This document shows positions 1-9,510 of a stretch of DNA of 42,239 nt, in pieces; the stretch's first letter is position 1; each line of letters begins with the position of its first letter. Under the pieces are notes generated by a model that was not told the DNA's origin, made no database searches, and saw only the letters and a list, made by a program, of their open reading frames with translations. The position numbers and the translations under genes are program-made. Origin of the DNA: a virus; IMG/VR virus record IMGVR_UViG_3300023184_000239, positions 1-42,239 of that record, one strand, 5' to 3'.

Positions 1-1
1 G

Positions 2-1552
2 CACTATCGCATACATAACGCAATACAATTTTTTGAATCATTTTCGGAAACTAATCCGAACATATATTATTTATTTGCAGGTAAAAGTTATGCTTATGCG
101 AATGATGCGATTCCACCAACGCCAGTAGATTCATACGATTCTACGTATTATGATTTTTGGCGGGATATTATTGGGCTTAAACGAATTCAAGTTTCTGATG
201 TGTCTCATTGTGTCCCACGTTATAATTGGACAGCGAATACAGTTTATACTCAATACACGTCAAATAATGCTTCTCTAGTCAGCTCACAATTTTATGTGAT
301 AACTACTCAAGACAATGTATATAAATGTATCGACAATAATAGAGGCGCGCAATCTACTGTAGTTCCTACTGGAACAAGTTCATCTATTATTTCAACGGCA
401 GATAATTATCGTTGGAAATTTTTATATACCGTATCTGCTGGTGAGAAAAATAAATTTTTAACTAGCGGTTTTATACCAGTTAAAAATATTTCTGCAAATG
501 ATTCTAGTGCACAATGGATTGTTCAACAAGCAGCTGCAAATGGTGCTATACATAATATAACTATTACTTCTAATGGTAGTGGATATCTAACAACTTCAAA
601 CTCATTTTCATCTATAACAAATACAACCGTTGTTGTTCTTAAAAGCAATGCAGTTGCTACAGATGACGTCTATAATGGATCATCTATAATAATCACTTCT
701 GGATTAGGATCTGGTCAGAGAGGATCAATTCAAAAGATTGTAAATTATGTTGGAGCTACAAGAGCTCTTACATTAGCAGCACCTTTTACTGTTACACCAA
801 ATACATCATCGATATATGTTATAAGTCCGACTGTTATCATATCTGGCGACAGCGGCTCTACGAGCGCAAAAAGAGCAACTGCATGGGTTTCAAACACGCA
901 GGGTGGTCAAGTAAGAAGAATTTCTATGATAGGTTTAGGTCAAAATTATTCAACAGCCAATGTTGCCATTAGTGCAAATAGTGGTTCTGGAGCAACTGCA
1001 ATTCCAATTATATCACCATATGGTGGTCATGGATCAAACCCAGTAAATGAATTATTTGGCAAATATATAATGATGAATACACAATTACAGGGAGCAGAAT
1101 CAAACACGCTTCCCACTAATAATGATATCAGAACAATTGGAATTATTCGTGATCCTCTATTAAGAAATGGTTCTGCGGCATTCGGATCTGTTATCGATCA
1201 AACACATCGAATCCAAGTTAACATAGTCTCCGGTGATTTTACAACCGATGAAAAAATTCGCGGAGGAACAAGTGGTGCTAGCGGTAAGTTAATATATTTT
1301 GCAAATACAAATGGCGCAAGAACACGAGGAATATTGAAATTAATCAGACTTGTAACTAGCAATAATGGAGGATCTTTTGTTCCGGGCGAAACTTTAACTG
1401 GTATCACTTCTGGATTTACTGCTAATGTGATATCATATACAAGACCTGCATTAAAAGAATATACTGGCGTGATTATATATAATGAAAATAGGATTCCGAT
1501 CACTCGCGCTTCTGATCAAATTGAAGATATTAAGATAATATTAAGTTTTTAA
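2..1552 (+). CDS. gp8: Baseplate wedge subunit gp8 (5' end cut by window edge)
   Basis: The reading frame is open from base 2 with no stop, so the gene starts outside the window. A GTG at 200 is internal, because the coding sequence upstream of it (HYRIHNAIQFFESFSETNP and onward) is clearly part of the protein. The visible 516 residues resemble gp8 of marine T4-like phages. They include the conserved N-terminal pattern with FFESF, YYLFAGK and FWRDIIGLKR, then YVITTQDNVYKCIDNN and NYRWKFLYTVS. T4 gp8 has about 334 residues; marine homologues are longer, with extra beta-rich segments, as here. Gp8 is a wedge component that links to gp7 and gp10 during baseplate assembly. The gene lies 10 nt before the large tail protein, in one transcription unit. 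The assignment comes from remembered family patterns. Confidence 0.8.
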   Translation, partial: HYRIHNAIQFFESFSETNPNIYYLFAGKSYAYANDAIPPTPVDSYDSTYYDFWRDIIGLKRIQVSDVSHCVPRYNWTANTVYTQYTSNNASLVSSQFYVITTQDNVYKCIDNNRGAQSTVVPTGTSSSIISTADNYRWKFLYTVSAGEKNKFLTSGFIPVKNISANDSSAQWIVQQAAANGAIHNITITSNGSGYLTTSNSFSSITNTTVVVLKSNAVATDDVYNGSSIIITSGLGSGQRGSIQKIVNYVGATRALTLAAPFTVTPNTSSIYVISPTVIISGDSGSTSAKRATAWVSNTQGGQVRRISMIGLGQNYSTANVAISANSGSGATAIPIISPYGGHGSNPVNELFGKYIMMNTQLQGAESNTLPTNNDIRTIGIIRDPLLRNGSAAFGSVIDQTHRIQVNIVSGDFTTDEKIRGGTSGASGKLIYFANTNGARTRGILKLIRLVTSNNGGSFVPGETLTGITSGFTANVISYTRPALKEYTGVIIYNENRIPITRASDQIEDIKIILSF

Positions 1553-1562
1553 GGAATAATAA

Positions 1563-4500
1563 ATGGCCAATATCGCTAATAGTGTAAGCATCTCAACAAA
1601 TCTAAATGTATCTCCGTATTATGATGATTTCGATGAAACGAAAAATTTTCATCGCATTCTCTTTAGACCTGGTCTTGCGGTGCAGGCGCGCGAATTGACA
1701 CAAATTCAATCTATATTACAAAATCAGATTACTCGTTTCGCTCGAAATATATTTAAAGAAGGATCTATAGTCCAAGGATGTCTTCCAAAAGTTTATACTA
1801 ATGCTCGATATATAAAATTACGTGATAATTCATCTACTGGTCAGTCAGTAAATGCTGCATCATTTTTAGGAAAAACTATAACTGGATCTACGAACAAAGT
1901 TAAAGCGATAGTCGTGGATACTTCAGCGGGTGCTGAAGCAAATACTCCAGATTATAAAACTTTATTTGTGACATATCTGAGTGGAAATACTAACGGAGTA
2001 AGAACTATTGGAAATTCCGAAATTATTACTGCTTCTGGTGGGCTAAGCGCAAATTCAATTGTATCTGGTGCAGACGGACTTAGTAGTAGAGTTCGCATAG
2101 AAGAAGGAATAATTTTTGCGAAAGACCATCTCATTAGAGTAGATGCGCAAGAATTAATTTTAGATAAATATTCTTCATTTCCTTCGTATAGAGTAGGTTT
2201 TGAAATAGAAGAATCGATCATCACAGAACAAAATGATGCGACGCTTTTAGATCCAGCTTCCGGATCGTATAATTACGCAGCTCCTGGTTCAGCAAGACTG
2301 AAATTGAATGCTATTATCAAAAAATATCCATTTGATGCAGCTGTGTCTAATAATTTTATAGAACTTCTTCAAATTAAAAATGGAGAGGAAATTCGTCTTG
2401 TAAAAGATACTGAATATAATGTCATCAGAAAAGAATTGGCAAGAAGAACATATGATGAATCTGGAGATTATATTGTTAACGGGATGATTCCGAGACTTCG
2501 TGATCATTTGAATACTGGTAGTAATTATGGAGTATATGCTTCTTCCGCGACTGGAAATACTCAATATCTTGTGGTCGAGGTCGGATCAGGTATGGCATTC
2601 GTAAAAGGATATGAAGTTGAAAAAATATCAAGTTCTGGAGTTACTATTCCTAAAGGTAATGATATCAATCGTGTAAATGGTGGAACTATTCTTGCAGATT
2701 ATGGTAACTATGTTTATGTCAATAACGTCGTTGGAAAATGGGATGTAAATGCACAAGCACCAGTTTCGCTACGAAGTGCATTTTCCAATTCCATACCTAC
2801 TTCAAACTATTCCACAACAAATTTGCCTGGAAGTGAATTAGGAACAGCTAGAGTTCGTGCAATTGAATACTATACTGGAAATCCTGGAACAGCTGCAGCT
2901 GTTTATAAATTATATCTAACGGATATAAAAATAACTGCAAAAAATAGTTCATTCAGTGCAGTAAACTCTATCGGATTTAATGCAGGTGGTGCAGCTGCTA
3001 ATAGTGCATTACCTCAAGGGAAAGCTGATATTCAAAATGCAAATGGATTAAATGCGAACACAACGGATCCTTCGTTCGATTATGCTGTATACAACATACC
3101 AGCAAAAGCAATTAAAACCATAAGAAACACAGCTGGTGCTGTAGATACAAATTTTCAATTCTATAAATCTTTTGATGTGTCTATAGCTATAACTGGTCAA
3201 GTTACTGTTGATACAGCTATTGCGTCTGAAACTTTTTCTGGATCTGGAGTTTTAAGTGATAGTGCAACAAGAACAAATTTTTATCTCGTTTCGCGAGGTT
3301 CTGCAAATACATCGACTTTAACAGGAACAGTTACGATTACAAATGGAAGTGCCACTGTTGCCGGATCTGGAACTACATTTCTTACTCAAGTAAGTCCTGG
3401 CGATAATATTGCAACAACTCCAACAAATAAATTCTCTGTAAAATCTGTTGAAAATAATACGTCTTTAACTTTAGAGAAGACTGCAGGTAGTTCAACAAGT
3501 GGTGCATATCATAAGAGATTTATAGCTGGTCAAGTTATCGATCTAGCTGAATACGGGCGCAACGGAGCTAGATCTATTAATATAACATCACCAACAACAG
3601 CTTTGATTAACTTGAACGAAACAATGTCAACATTAAATGCTACTGTTGTATGTAAATTAACAAAAACTTCTGGACAAGAAGCATCAAAGACAATTAATAG
3701 AAGTCGACTTGTTGAACTTCGTGCTGGTACTGGTGGGGGATACACGGGAAATACAACTGGTCCGTGGCCACTTGGTTTGGCAGATGGATTTAAATTAGTT
3801 TCAGTTCGTCAAAAATCTGGAACTAGATTCGCAACACTGACAGAAGGAACAGATGTAACTTCACATTTCAAATTAGATACTGGAATGTTGGATAATATGT
3901 ATGATCACGCCAGTCTTGTAAAAAAATCGACGAGTGGATTATCTATCGCAGCTAATGATAGATTTTTAGTAACATTAGATCATTTTACACATAGCACTGC
4001 TTCTGGTGTTGGATATCTTTCTGTAGATTCTTATCCAGTCAATGATGCAACTGCCGCAACTGATACAACGAAAATATACACATATGAAATTCCTATATTT
4101 GTTTCGTCTGTCGACGGAATTTCATATGATCTAAGAAATTCCATAGATACACGACCACGTATGACGGATACTGCGAACGCAGTAACATCGCTTACAAATA
4201 TTTCTACTAATCCGGCAAGATCTACAGCATTCATTGAACCTACAGGTGGTTTGCATTTTCCTGTAGTTGCTTCTAGTTACACTATAGATTATGATTATTA
4301 TTTAAAACGTAGAGACGCAATCGTATTAAACTCATCTGGAATTTTTTCGGCTATACAAGGAAGTTCATCATTATTTCCAATAACACCTAAAATCCCAGAA
4401 GATAGTATGCATGTTGCAACAATCTTAGTTTCGCAATATCCTTCATTGACTCAAGATAATTCTAGAATAGTTAGTCGACAAGACTTGTCATGTAGTGTAG

Positions 4501-7500
4501 AAAAAATAAAAAATGACCGATATACAATGAGAGACATCGGAGCGATCAAAGAGAGAGTAGATAATTTAGAATATTATACATCATTAAATTTATTAGAGAA
4601 AGATGCAAAAGCTCTATTAATTCCAGACGTTAATGGTCTTGATAGATTCAAAAACGGAATTTTAGTTGATTCATTTACTGGTCATAATATCGGTAATGTT
4701 TTTGATTCAGATTATAAAATATCAATCGATTCTGCTGAGGGCACTGCTCGCCCACCATTTAAAATGGACAATATCGAGATGTTTTATAATACAGCAAATA
4801 GTTCAAATATTGTAAGAAATAATGTTACTACTGCTGGAGTTTCTAGAGATCAGACAGTGTATATCTCTAATTCACAAGTGAAATTCTCAAACTTATCTAC
4901 ACTTACTTCTGGAGCATCAACAGCGACATTAAGATTTCAAGTCGATAATAAATTATATATTGAAAATGCTACGGGAAATTTTTCTAATGGAACAACAGTA
5001 ACTAGTGGAAGCAAAACTGCTGTAATAAATCGCATAGATTTAACTATACCAAATGATTTAATTACACTTCCATATTCTCACGAAATATTTGGACAAAATC
5101 CATACGCCACAACAACAAGAAATCTAGCTGGTGCTGTTTATAACTTCAAGGGAAAAATAACTCTAACTCCAGATAATGACGTTTGGTGTGATACTATTAA
5201 TCGTCCAGATGTTACCATAAGTTTAGATTTAAATACAGATGCGTGGTTGCATATGCCTAGCGCATGGGGAACTGCGTGGAACGCTTGGAATACTGTAATA
5301 ACTGGCGTGTCGCAAACTGGAACTCGAAATGTTTCACGAGGCACGCGAATCGTTGGCGGTCAGATTTTTGAAGATTTTGATATTATTATAACAGAAGCAG
5401 TTACTACTCAATCTACACGTGGAGGAACAACAAGTAGCGTTGTTGATAAAACTTCAACTCAAACAACAGGGGATTTAGTTAAAGATGTAAATATTCAACC
5501 GTTTATGAGATCTAGATTGATAAATTTTGTTGGAGAAGCACTTAAACGCAATACAAAACTCTATGCATTTTTTGATAACGTAAATGTCACATCATATATT
5601 ACCCCAACGAATTCTTCATTTGCAAATACTGGGATGGAAGGAAGTTCGCTTTCATCAGATTCCAATGGCAGAGTTTATGGACAATTTAGAATACCTAATG
5701 ATAGTGCTCTTAAATTCAGAACAGGAACTAAATCATTCAGATTAACAGATAATCCTACAAATAGCCAGGCATTAGGAAATACAATAACATGCGCAGAAGC
5801 AGCTTATACAGCAGAGGGGTTGATATCTGGCTTACAGGAAACAATAGTATCTACTAGATATCCAGAATTTCAAACAAAGTTCCAAACGGAATCTTCTTTT
5901 GGTTCATTTACTCGAACTAAATCTGGTGGAAGTTTTACAAATAATCTTGGACCAGTTCCAGTGCCATCTGGTGACGACGGCGGCTGGGTCCCAGCCGCAA
6001 CAGATGATCCAATTGCTCAGAGTTTTTTCACTGATTTATCTTCAAGTAGAATAGTAGGTTCTGGATCATTTTTGACTAAAATGGATTTATTCTTTTCAAC
6101 TAAAGATCCAAGCTATCCAGTGATAGTTGAACTTAGAGCATTAGATCCTTTAACTTCACAAATATCTAACGTATGTATTCCTTTTGGAAGAGTGATTTTA
6201 TCCGCTGATCAAATAAATGTTAGTGATGATGGATCTAAACCCACTCCTGTATATTTTCCATCGCCCGTATATCTATTAGATAAACGCGGATATGCGTTCG
6301 TGGTAATTCCTGGAGGAGTCAATCCGAATGCAGCTGCATGGGTTTCTAGAATTGGAGAAAATGATATTGTTACTGGTTCTAGAGTTTCTAGACAACCAGT
6401 TACGGGTGAAATGTTTATATCTCCGAATGATAAAACTTGGGGTGCAGTAATAGAAGAAGATATGAAATACACACTTTATCAAGCGAATTTTGATAACGCT
6501 TCATCAGGTGTTGTGATATTCAAAAATGAAGATCGCGACTATCTATCGATTGCAAACGTATCTAGCGGATTCGCGCGTGCGGGAGAACTAATTCATGGCG
6601 AAACTATACTCCGCGGAACCTTTGCGAACACAAAAACTTTAAGCGTCGCAAATAATACTACATTTGCGCAGGGTATGATTTCTGGAGCAACTGGAACTAT
6701 CACGTCATTCGCAGCAGGACAAGTTAGAGTCAAAAATATTTCGATCGCTAGTAAATTTAAGGGTGGAGAACGTGTTCGTATAAGAACGAATAATGTAACA
6801 ACTGGTGGGATCGTTGGAAACTCTACTGGTGCAATCGTATCTACCGTAACACCAATCGGTCGTATGGCATATTACGATGCAATAACTTCGAGCAACACAT
6901 TCTTGCATCTAGCTAATACATCGTTTATTAATAGTGGACCAGTTCCATTAACTGCTGGTGGATTTTCTAATAATCGTATGTTTGTATCTAACACATTCGT
7001 TACTGGTCAAATCGATGGATACTCCGCTCGTATTGTATCGTTGAATAGTCTTAAAATAGACGTTTTAAAGTTTACTAAAGATTATATACAGCCATCGAAT
7101 ACTGATGTATCCTTTACTGGAAAATTTGCAAAAAGCGTTTCAACGAAAGATTCATCATTCATAAATATTAACACGAATGATAATACAGAATTTGCAGATT
7201 CTCGATACGTATTAAGTCGAAGTGTTGAATCAAATACAGCTGCAAGTGCTTCTGGAATGAATGCTGCGCGTTCGTGTGAAATTAAAGCAACAATTTCAAG
7301 TAGAAATAGACTTGCTTCACCTACACTCGACACGAGAAGAGTTTCAACAACAACGATTGAAAATTTAATTAGTTCAAATACAGATATTGGTTCGACGGAA
7401 GATTATGTTAAATTTGGTGGAAATTCAAAAACAAGATATATCACTCGTAAGGTAACATTAGCAGATGGTCAAGATGCAGAAGATATGATAATATATCTTA

Positions 7501-7892
7501 CAGCATATAAGCCTGTCACAGCTGGAATCTTCGTATATTATAAGATTATACATCGTGAAGATAGTGATACATTCTTAGATGCACGTTGGATACCAATGAC
7601 GCAGAATACAGCATCGACAATAATTTCTGACACAGAAAATACAAATGATTTTAAAGAATTTGTATACAGTGTAAGTAAGTATCCAACAAACGCTCAAAAA
7701 ATTACAAGAAGTTCTGTAGTTGTTAATTTATCGGGCGCAAATAATTCTACTGGAGTGGTTGAATATCGAAATACTTTAGGTGCTCGATTTAGCGGCTATA
7801 AATATATAGCGATTAAAATAGTTATGACAAATACTGTTTCGACGAGACCTCCAAGAATAACAGATCTAAGGGTGATATGTTTGCAAAAATAA
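1563..7892 (+). CDS. Giant DUF4815-type baseplate/tail structural protein
   Basis: This 2109-residue protein is the largest in the window. The N-terminus (NVSPYYDDFDETKNFHRILF followed by RPGLAVQARELTQIQSILQ) is the DUF4815 signature found in large virion proteins of marine T4-like phages, usually next to gp8. The middle is beta-rich and low in cysteine. A conserved segment near residues 1475-1640 (DPIAQSFFTD, then FLTKMDLFFSTKD, then YAFVVIPGG) is also typical of the family. The C-terminus (YKYIAIKIVM, PPRITDLRVI) looks like a beta-sandwich. It is probably a baseplate-associated or proximal fibre protein. Whether it corresponds to T4 gp10 or to a fibre subunit cannot be decided from sequence alone. 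It starts 10 nt after gp8 with AAGGAA just upstream, and its last 16 nt overlap the next gene. Confidence 0.75.
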   Translation: MANIANSVSISTNLNVSPYYDDFDETKNFHRILFRPGLAVQARELTQIQSILQNQITRFARNIFKEGSIVQGCLPKVYTNARYIKLRDNSSTGQSVNAASFLGKTITGSTNKVKAIVVDTSAGAEANTPDYKTLFVTYLSGNTNGVRTIGNSEIITASGGLSANSIVSGADGLSSRVRIEEGIIFAKDHLIRVDAQELILDKYSSFPSYRVGFEIEESIITEQNDATLLDPASGSYNYAAPGSARLKLNAIIKKYPFDAAVSNNFIELLQIKNGEEIRLVKDTEYNVIRKELARRTYDESGDYIVNGMIPRLRDHLNTGSNYGVYASSATGNTQYLVVEVGSGMAFVKGYEVEKISSSGVTIPKGNDINRVNGGTILADYGNYVYVNNVVGKWDVNAQAPVSLRSAFSNSIPTSNYSTTNLPGSELGTARVRAIEYYTGNPGTAAAVYKLYLTDIKITAKNSSFSAVNSIGFNAGGAAANSALPQGKADIQNANGLNANTTDPSFDYAVYNIPAKAIKTIRNTAGAVDTNFQFYKSFDVSIAITGQVTVDTAIASETFSGSGVLSDSATRTNFYLVSRGSANTSTLTGTVTITNGSATVAGSGTTFLTQVSPGDNIATTPTNKFSVKSVENNTSLTLEKTAGSSTSGAYHKRFIAGQVIDLAEYGRNGARSINITSPTTALINLNETMSTLNATVVCKLTKTSGQEASKTINRSRLVELRAGTGGGYTGNTTGPWPLGLADGFKLVSVRQKSGTRFATLTEGTDVTSHFKLDTGMLDNMYDHASLVKKSTSGLSIAANDRFLVTLDHFTHSTASGVGYLSVDSYPVNDATAATDTTKIYTYEIPIFVSSVDGISYDLRNSIDTRPRMTDTANAVTSLTNISTNPARSTAFIEPTGGLHFPVVASSYTIDYDYYLKRRDAIVLNSSGIFSAIQGSSSLFPITPKIPEDSMHVATILVSQYPSLTQDNSRIVSRQDLSCSVEKIKNDRYTMRDIGAIKERVDNLEYYTSLNLLEKDAKALLIPDVNGLDRFKNGILVDSFTGHNIGNVFDSDYKISIDSAEGTARPPFKMDNIEMFYNTANSSNIVRNNVTTAGVSRDQTVYISNSQVKFSNLSTLTSGASTATLRFQVDNKLYIENATGNFSNGTTVTSGSKTAVINRIDLTIPNDLITLPYSHEIFGQNPYATTTRNLAGAVYNFKGKITLTPDNDVWCDTINRPDVTISLDLNTDAWLHMPSAWGTAWNAWNTVITGVSQTGTRNVSRGTRIVGGQIFEDFDIIITEAVTTQSTRGGTTSSVVDKTSTQTTGDLVKDVNIQPFMRSRLINFVGEALKRNTKLYAFFDNVNVTSYITPTNSSFANTGMEGSSLSSDSNGRVYGQFRIPNDSALKFRTGTKSFRLTDNPTNSQALGNTITCAEAAYTAEGLISGLQETIVSTRYPEFQTKFQTESSFGSFTRTKSGGSFTNNLGPVPVPSGDDGGWVPAATDDPIAQSFFTDLSSSRIVGSGSFLTKMDLFFSTKDPSYPVIVELRALDPLTSQISNVCIPFGRVILSADQINVSDDGSKPTPVYFPSPVYLLDKRGYAFVVIPGGVNPNAAAWVSRIGENDIVTGSRVSRQPVTGEMFISPNDKTWGAVIEEDMKYTLYQANFDNASSGVVIFKNEDRDYLSIANVSSGFARAGELIHGETILRGTFANTKTLSVANNTTFAQGMISGATGTITSFAAGQVRVKNISIASKFKGGERVRIRTNNVTTGGIVGNSTGAIVSTVTPIGRMAYYDAITSSNTFLHLANTSFINSGPVPLTAGGFSNNRMFVSNTFVTGQIDGYSARIVSLNSLKIDVLKFTKDYIQPSNTDVSFTGKFAKSVSTKDSSFININTNDNTEFADSRYVLSRSVESNTAASASGMNAARSCEIKATISSRNRLASPTLDTRRVSTTTIENLISSNTDIGSTEDYVKFGGNSKTRYITRKVTLADGQDAEDMIIYLTAYKPVTAGIFVYYKIIHREDSDTFLDARWIPMTQNTASTIISDTENTNDFKEFVYSVSKYPTNAQKITRSSVVVNLSGANNSTGVVEYRNTLGARFSGYKYIAIKIVMTNTVSTRPPRITDLRVICLQK
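7797..7804 (+). promoter_or_regulatory. T4-type late promoter octamer (intragenic)
   Basis: TATAAATA lies within the 3' end of the giant tail gene, 72 nt before the start at 7877. It matches the T4 gp55-dependent late promoter consensus exactly. Because it also encodes YKY in the protein, it could be coincidental. It would be suitably placed to drive the downstream fibre genes. Confidence 0.4.
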
Positions 7893-8095
7893 AAGATTCT
7901 CCTGGATTTGTTAGGAATATAATTTCTGAAAAAGACGCGCAGCCAATCCTGAATATCAATACTTCAGGATTGGCTGCATACAAAAAAACTAAAAATAGAG
8001 AAATCGAATTAAATTCAGCAATAGAAGATATAAATACACTAAAGGCTGATATCGATGAAATTAAAAAGTTATTGATTCAGCTCACGCTTAAATAG
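7877..8095 (+). CDS. Small coiled-coil phage protein, unknown function
   Basis: A 72-residue protein that overlaps the end of the giant tail gene by 16 nt, with AAGGG as ribosome site just upstream. The second half (EIELNSAIEDINTLKADIDEIKKLLIQL) has heptad-like leucine/isoleucine spacing and is probably a short coiled coil. Small proteins at this position accompany large fibre/baseplate genes in marine T4-like phages and could be chaperones or trimerisation partners, but that is inference. The coding sequence contains a perfect 15-bp inverted repeat (7939-7977). Confidence 0.6.
   Translation: MFAKIKDSPGFVRNIISEKDAQPILNINTSGLAAYKKTKNREIELNSAIEDINTLKADIDEIKKLLIQLTLK
7939..7977. repeat. Perfect 15-bp stem-loop inside a coding sequence
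   Basis: The left arm 7939-7953 (GCAGCCAATCCTGAA) is exactly complementary to 7963-7977, with a 9-nt loop (TATCAATAC). No T-tract follows on the plus strand. On the minus strand a short T-rich stretch (TCTTTTTC) follows within 10 nt, so a minus-strand terminator is possible. The hairpin lies fully inside the 72-residue gene. Confidence 0.85.
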
Positions 8096-8103
8096 GGATT
8101 AAC

Positions 8104-9138
8104 ATGGCCAAAATTGCAAACGTAGCGTTAACAAACACATTCAATACGTGGAGAACGAATTCAAATATAGGATTTGATCGTTTAAGCCAATTCGCTATTA
8201 ATAATTCGGCTCTCTACGCAAATACTATCACTGCAAACGTAGCATTTACTTCTACGGGTCTTGCAACTCTATCTGGTCGTGCAACTGTAGGAACGAATCT
8301 TACAGTATCGGGTAATACGACTTTAGGTGCTGCAGGTAAAAGGATCACATCTACTGGCGTTATTGCTCATACAGGAAATATTACTGTATCAGGAAACACA
8401 TCAACAAATAAAGCAACAGTTACAAGTTCACTAACTGTCTCAGGTAATACGACTCTAGCCAAAACGCTAGTAGTAACTGCGGATACAAATAGCTTAGGGA
8501 TTGTGATTAAAGGTCGTTCCTCAGACAACTTGGGGGCTATGTATTTTTATGCAAATGATGGAACCACGAACTACGCAACAATAACAGCATCTGCAAGTGA
8601 ACTGCAATATTCTTCCGTTCCTGCGGCGGCTGTTCAGACTTTTAGAACTAATGGCGCAGAACGTATGCGTATCGGCTCCGACGGTAGTGTAATTATCAAT
8701 GGTACTGGTTCAAACGGAGTTTATTCTAACACAGCTTCTATTGGAGTTTTCTCTAATAACGTAAACTTTTCTAGTAAAAAACTTAGAAATTTCACAGAAG
8801 ACGCAATGTCATATCGCGCATCTTCTACCGCAATAACACTAACTAATGTAAGAAACGCTCAGAGAATTTCATTAACGGATAATGCAACTGTTACATTACC
8901 TACTGGAATGCCAGGATCGACAGAAGCAATAAAAAGTCTTGTTATAATTTTCAAACAGGATGCAACTGGTGGTCGAACGATGGCGTTTGCTGCTCCGGCT
9001 GGAGAATCCCTACTATATAATAATAGCGCAACATTACCTCCAGTATCAACAGGCGCAAATAAAGTTACAATATATGTTTGCACGAAATTTGATGGCGATA
9101 CTAGATGGTATATTGCACTATCATTTATCGAAGTGTAA
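8104..9138 (+). CDS. Repeat-rich tail fibre-like virion protein
   Basis: A 344-residue protein made largely of short beta repeats: GRATVGTNLTVSGNTTLG, GNITVSGNTSTNKATVTSSL and LTVSGNTTLAKTLVV. The same TNLTVSGNT module recurs in three other proteins of this window (26369, 28154, 29674), which marks it as one of a family of fibre/structural proteins built from a shuffled repeat. The central part (MYFYANDGTTNYATITASAS, then GAERMRIGSDGSVIING) is a pattern common in phage fibre and tailspike-associated proteins. The C-terminal approximately 100 residues form a separate beta-rich domain (ITLTNVRNAQRISLTDNATV). It probably sits on the virion surface or tail. The receptor, if any, is unknown. It begins 8 nt after the previous gene, with AGGGATT before ATG. 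Confidence 0.65.
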   Translation: MAKIANVALTNTFNTWRTNSNIGFDRLSQFAINNSALYANTITANVAFTSTGLATLSGRATVGTNLTVSGNTTLGAAGKRITSTGVIAHTGNITVSGNTSTNKATVTSSLTVSGNTTLAKTLVVTADTNSLGIVIKGRSSDNLGAMYFYANDGTTNYATITASASELQYSSVPAAAVQTFRTNGAERMRIGSDGSVIINGTGSNGVYSNTASIGVFSNNVNFSSKKLRNFTEDAMSYRASSTAITLTNVRNAQRISLTDNATVTLPTGMPGSTEAIKSLVIIFKQDATGGRTMAFAAPAGESLLYNNSATLPPVSTGANKVTIYVCTKFDGDTRWYIALSFIEV

Positions 9139-9170
9139 TATAAGAAAAATCCAGAAAAGGAAACTGGCGC

Positions 9171-9509
9171 ATGATACCTGCAATTAAATATTCGGATATA
9201 TATTTGTATTCGACTTTGAATGACGAGTCGACTGAATTTAAATTATATTTGGATTCGAATAAAATAAAATACACATATCTCTTTTATGATTTAGAACATA
9301 AAAATGATAGTTTAGAAGCACTTAGCACTTGGTTTCAAGATCCAGAAATTGAAGGAACAACTATTAAATTCACAAAATTACCAATTTTAATATTTGAAAA
9401 AATATTTTGGGAATCACCAGATAAATCAGAAGTTTATCAAAAAAGATGGTTTGCAAAAACTATGCAAGACATTCCTTTAGACTTTTCAACTATTAGCGTA
9501 AAGATATAA
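9171..9509 (+). CDS. Small glutaredoxin/thioredoxin-fold candidate without the CxxC motif
   Basis: 112 residues. The N-terminus DIYLYSTLNDESTEFKLYLD, then KIKYTYLFYDLE, and then TKLPILIFEKIFW matches the beta-alpha-beta and cis-proline (KLP) layout of glutaredoxin-like proteins. Where a redox enzyme has C-x-x-C the protein reads YSTL, and it has no cysteine anywhere. If the fold is right it is therefore not a redox enzyme and may be a structural or adaptor domain. Similar cysteine-free proteins occur in marine T4-like phages (from memory). It sits between two fibre genes and ends 1 nt before the glycine-rich adhesin, so it may be involved in tail-fibre assembly. Fold assignment is inference. 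Confidence 0.5.
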   Translation: MIPAIKYSDIYLYSTLNDESTEFKLYLDSNKIKYTYLFYDLEHKNDSLEALSTWFQDPEIEGTTIKFTKLPILIFEKIFWESPDKSEVYQKRWFAKTMQDIPLDFSTISVKI

Positions 9510-9510
9510 T

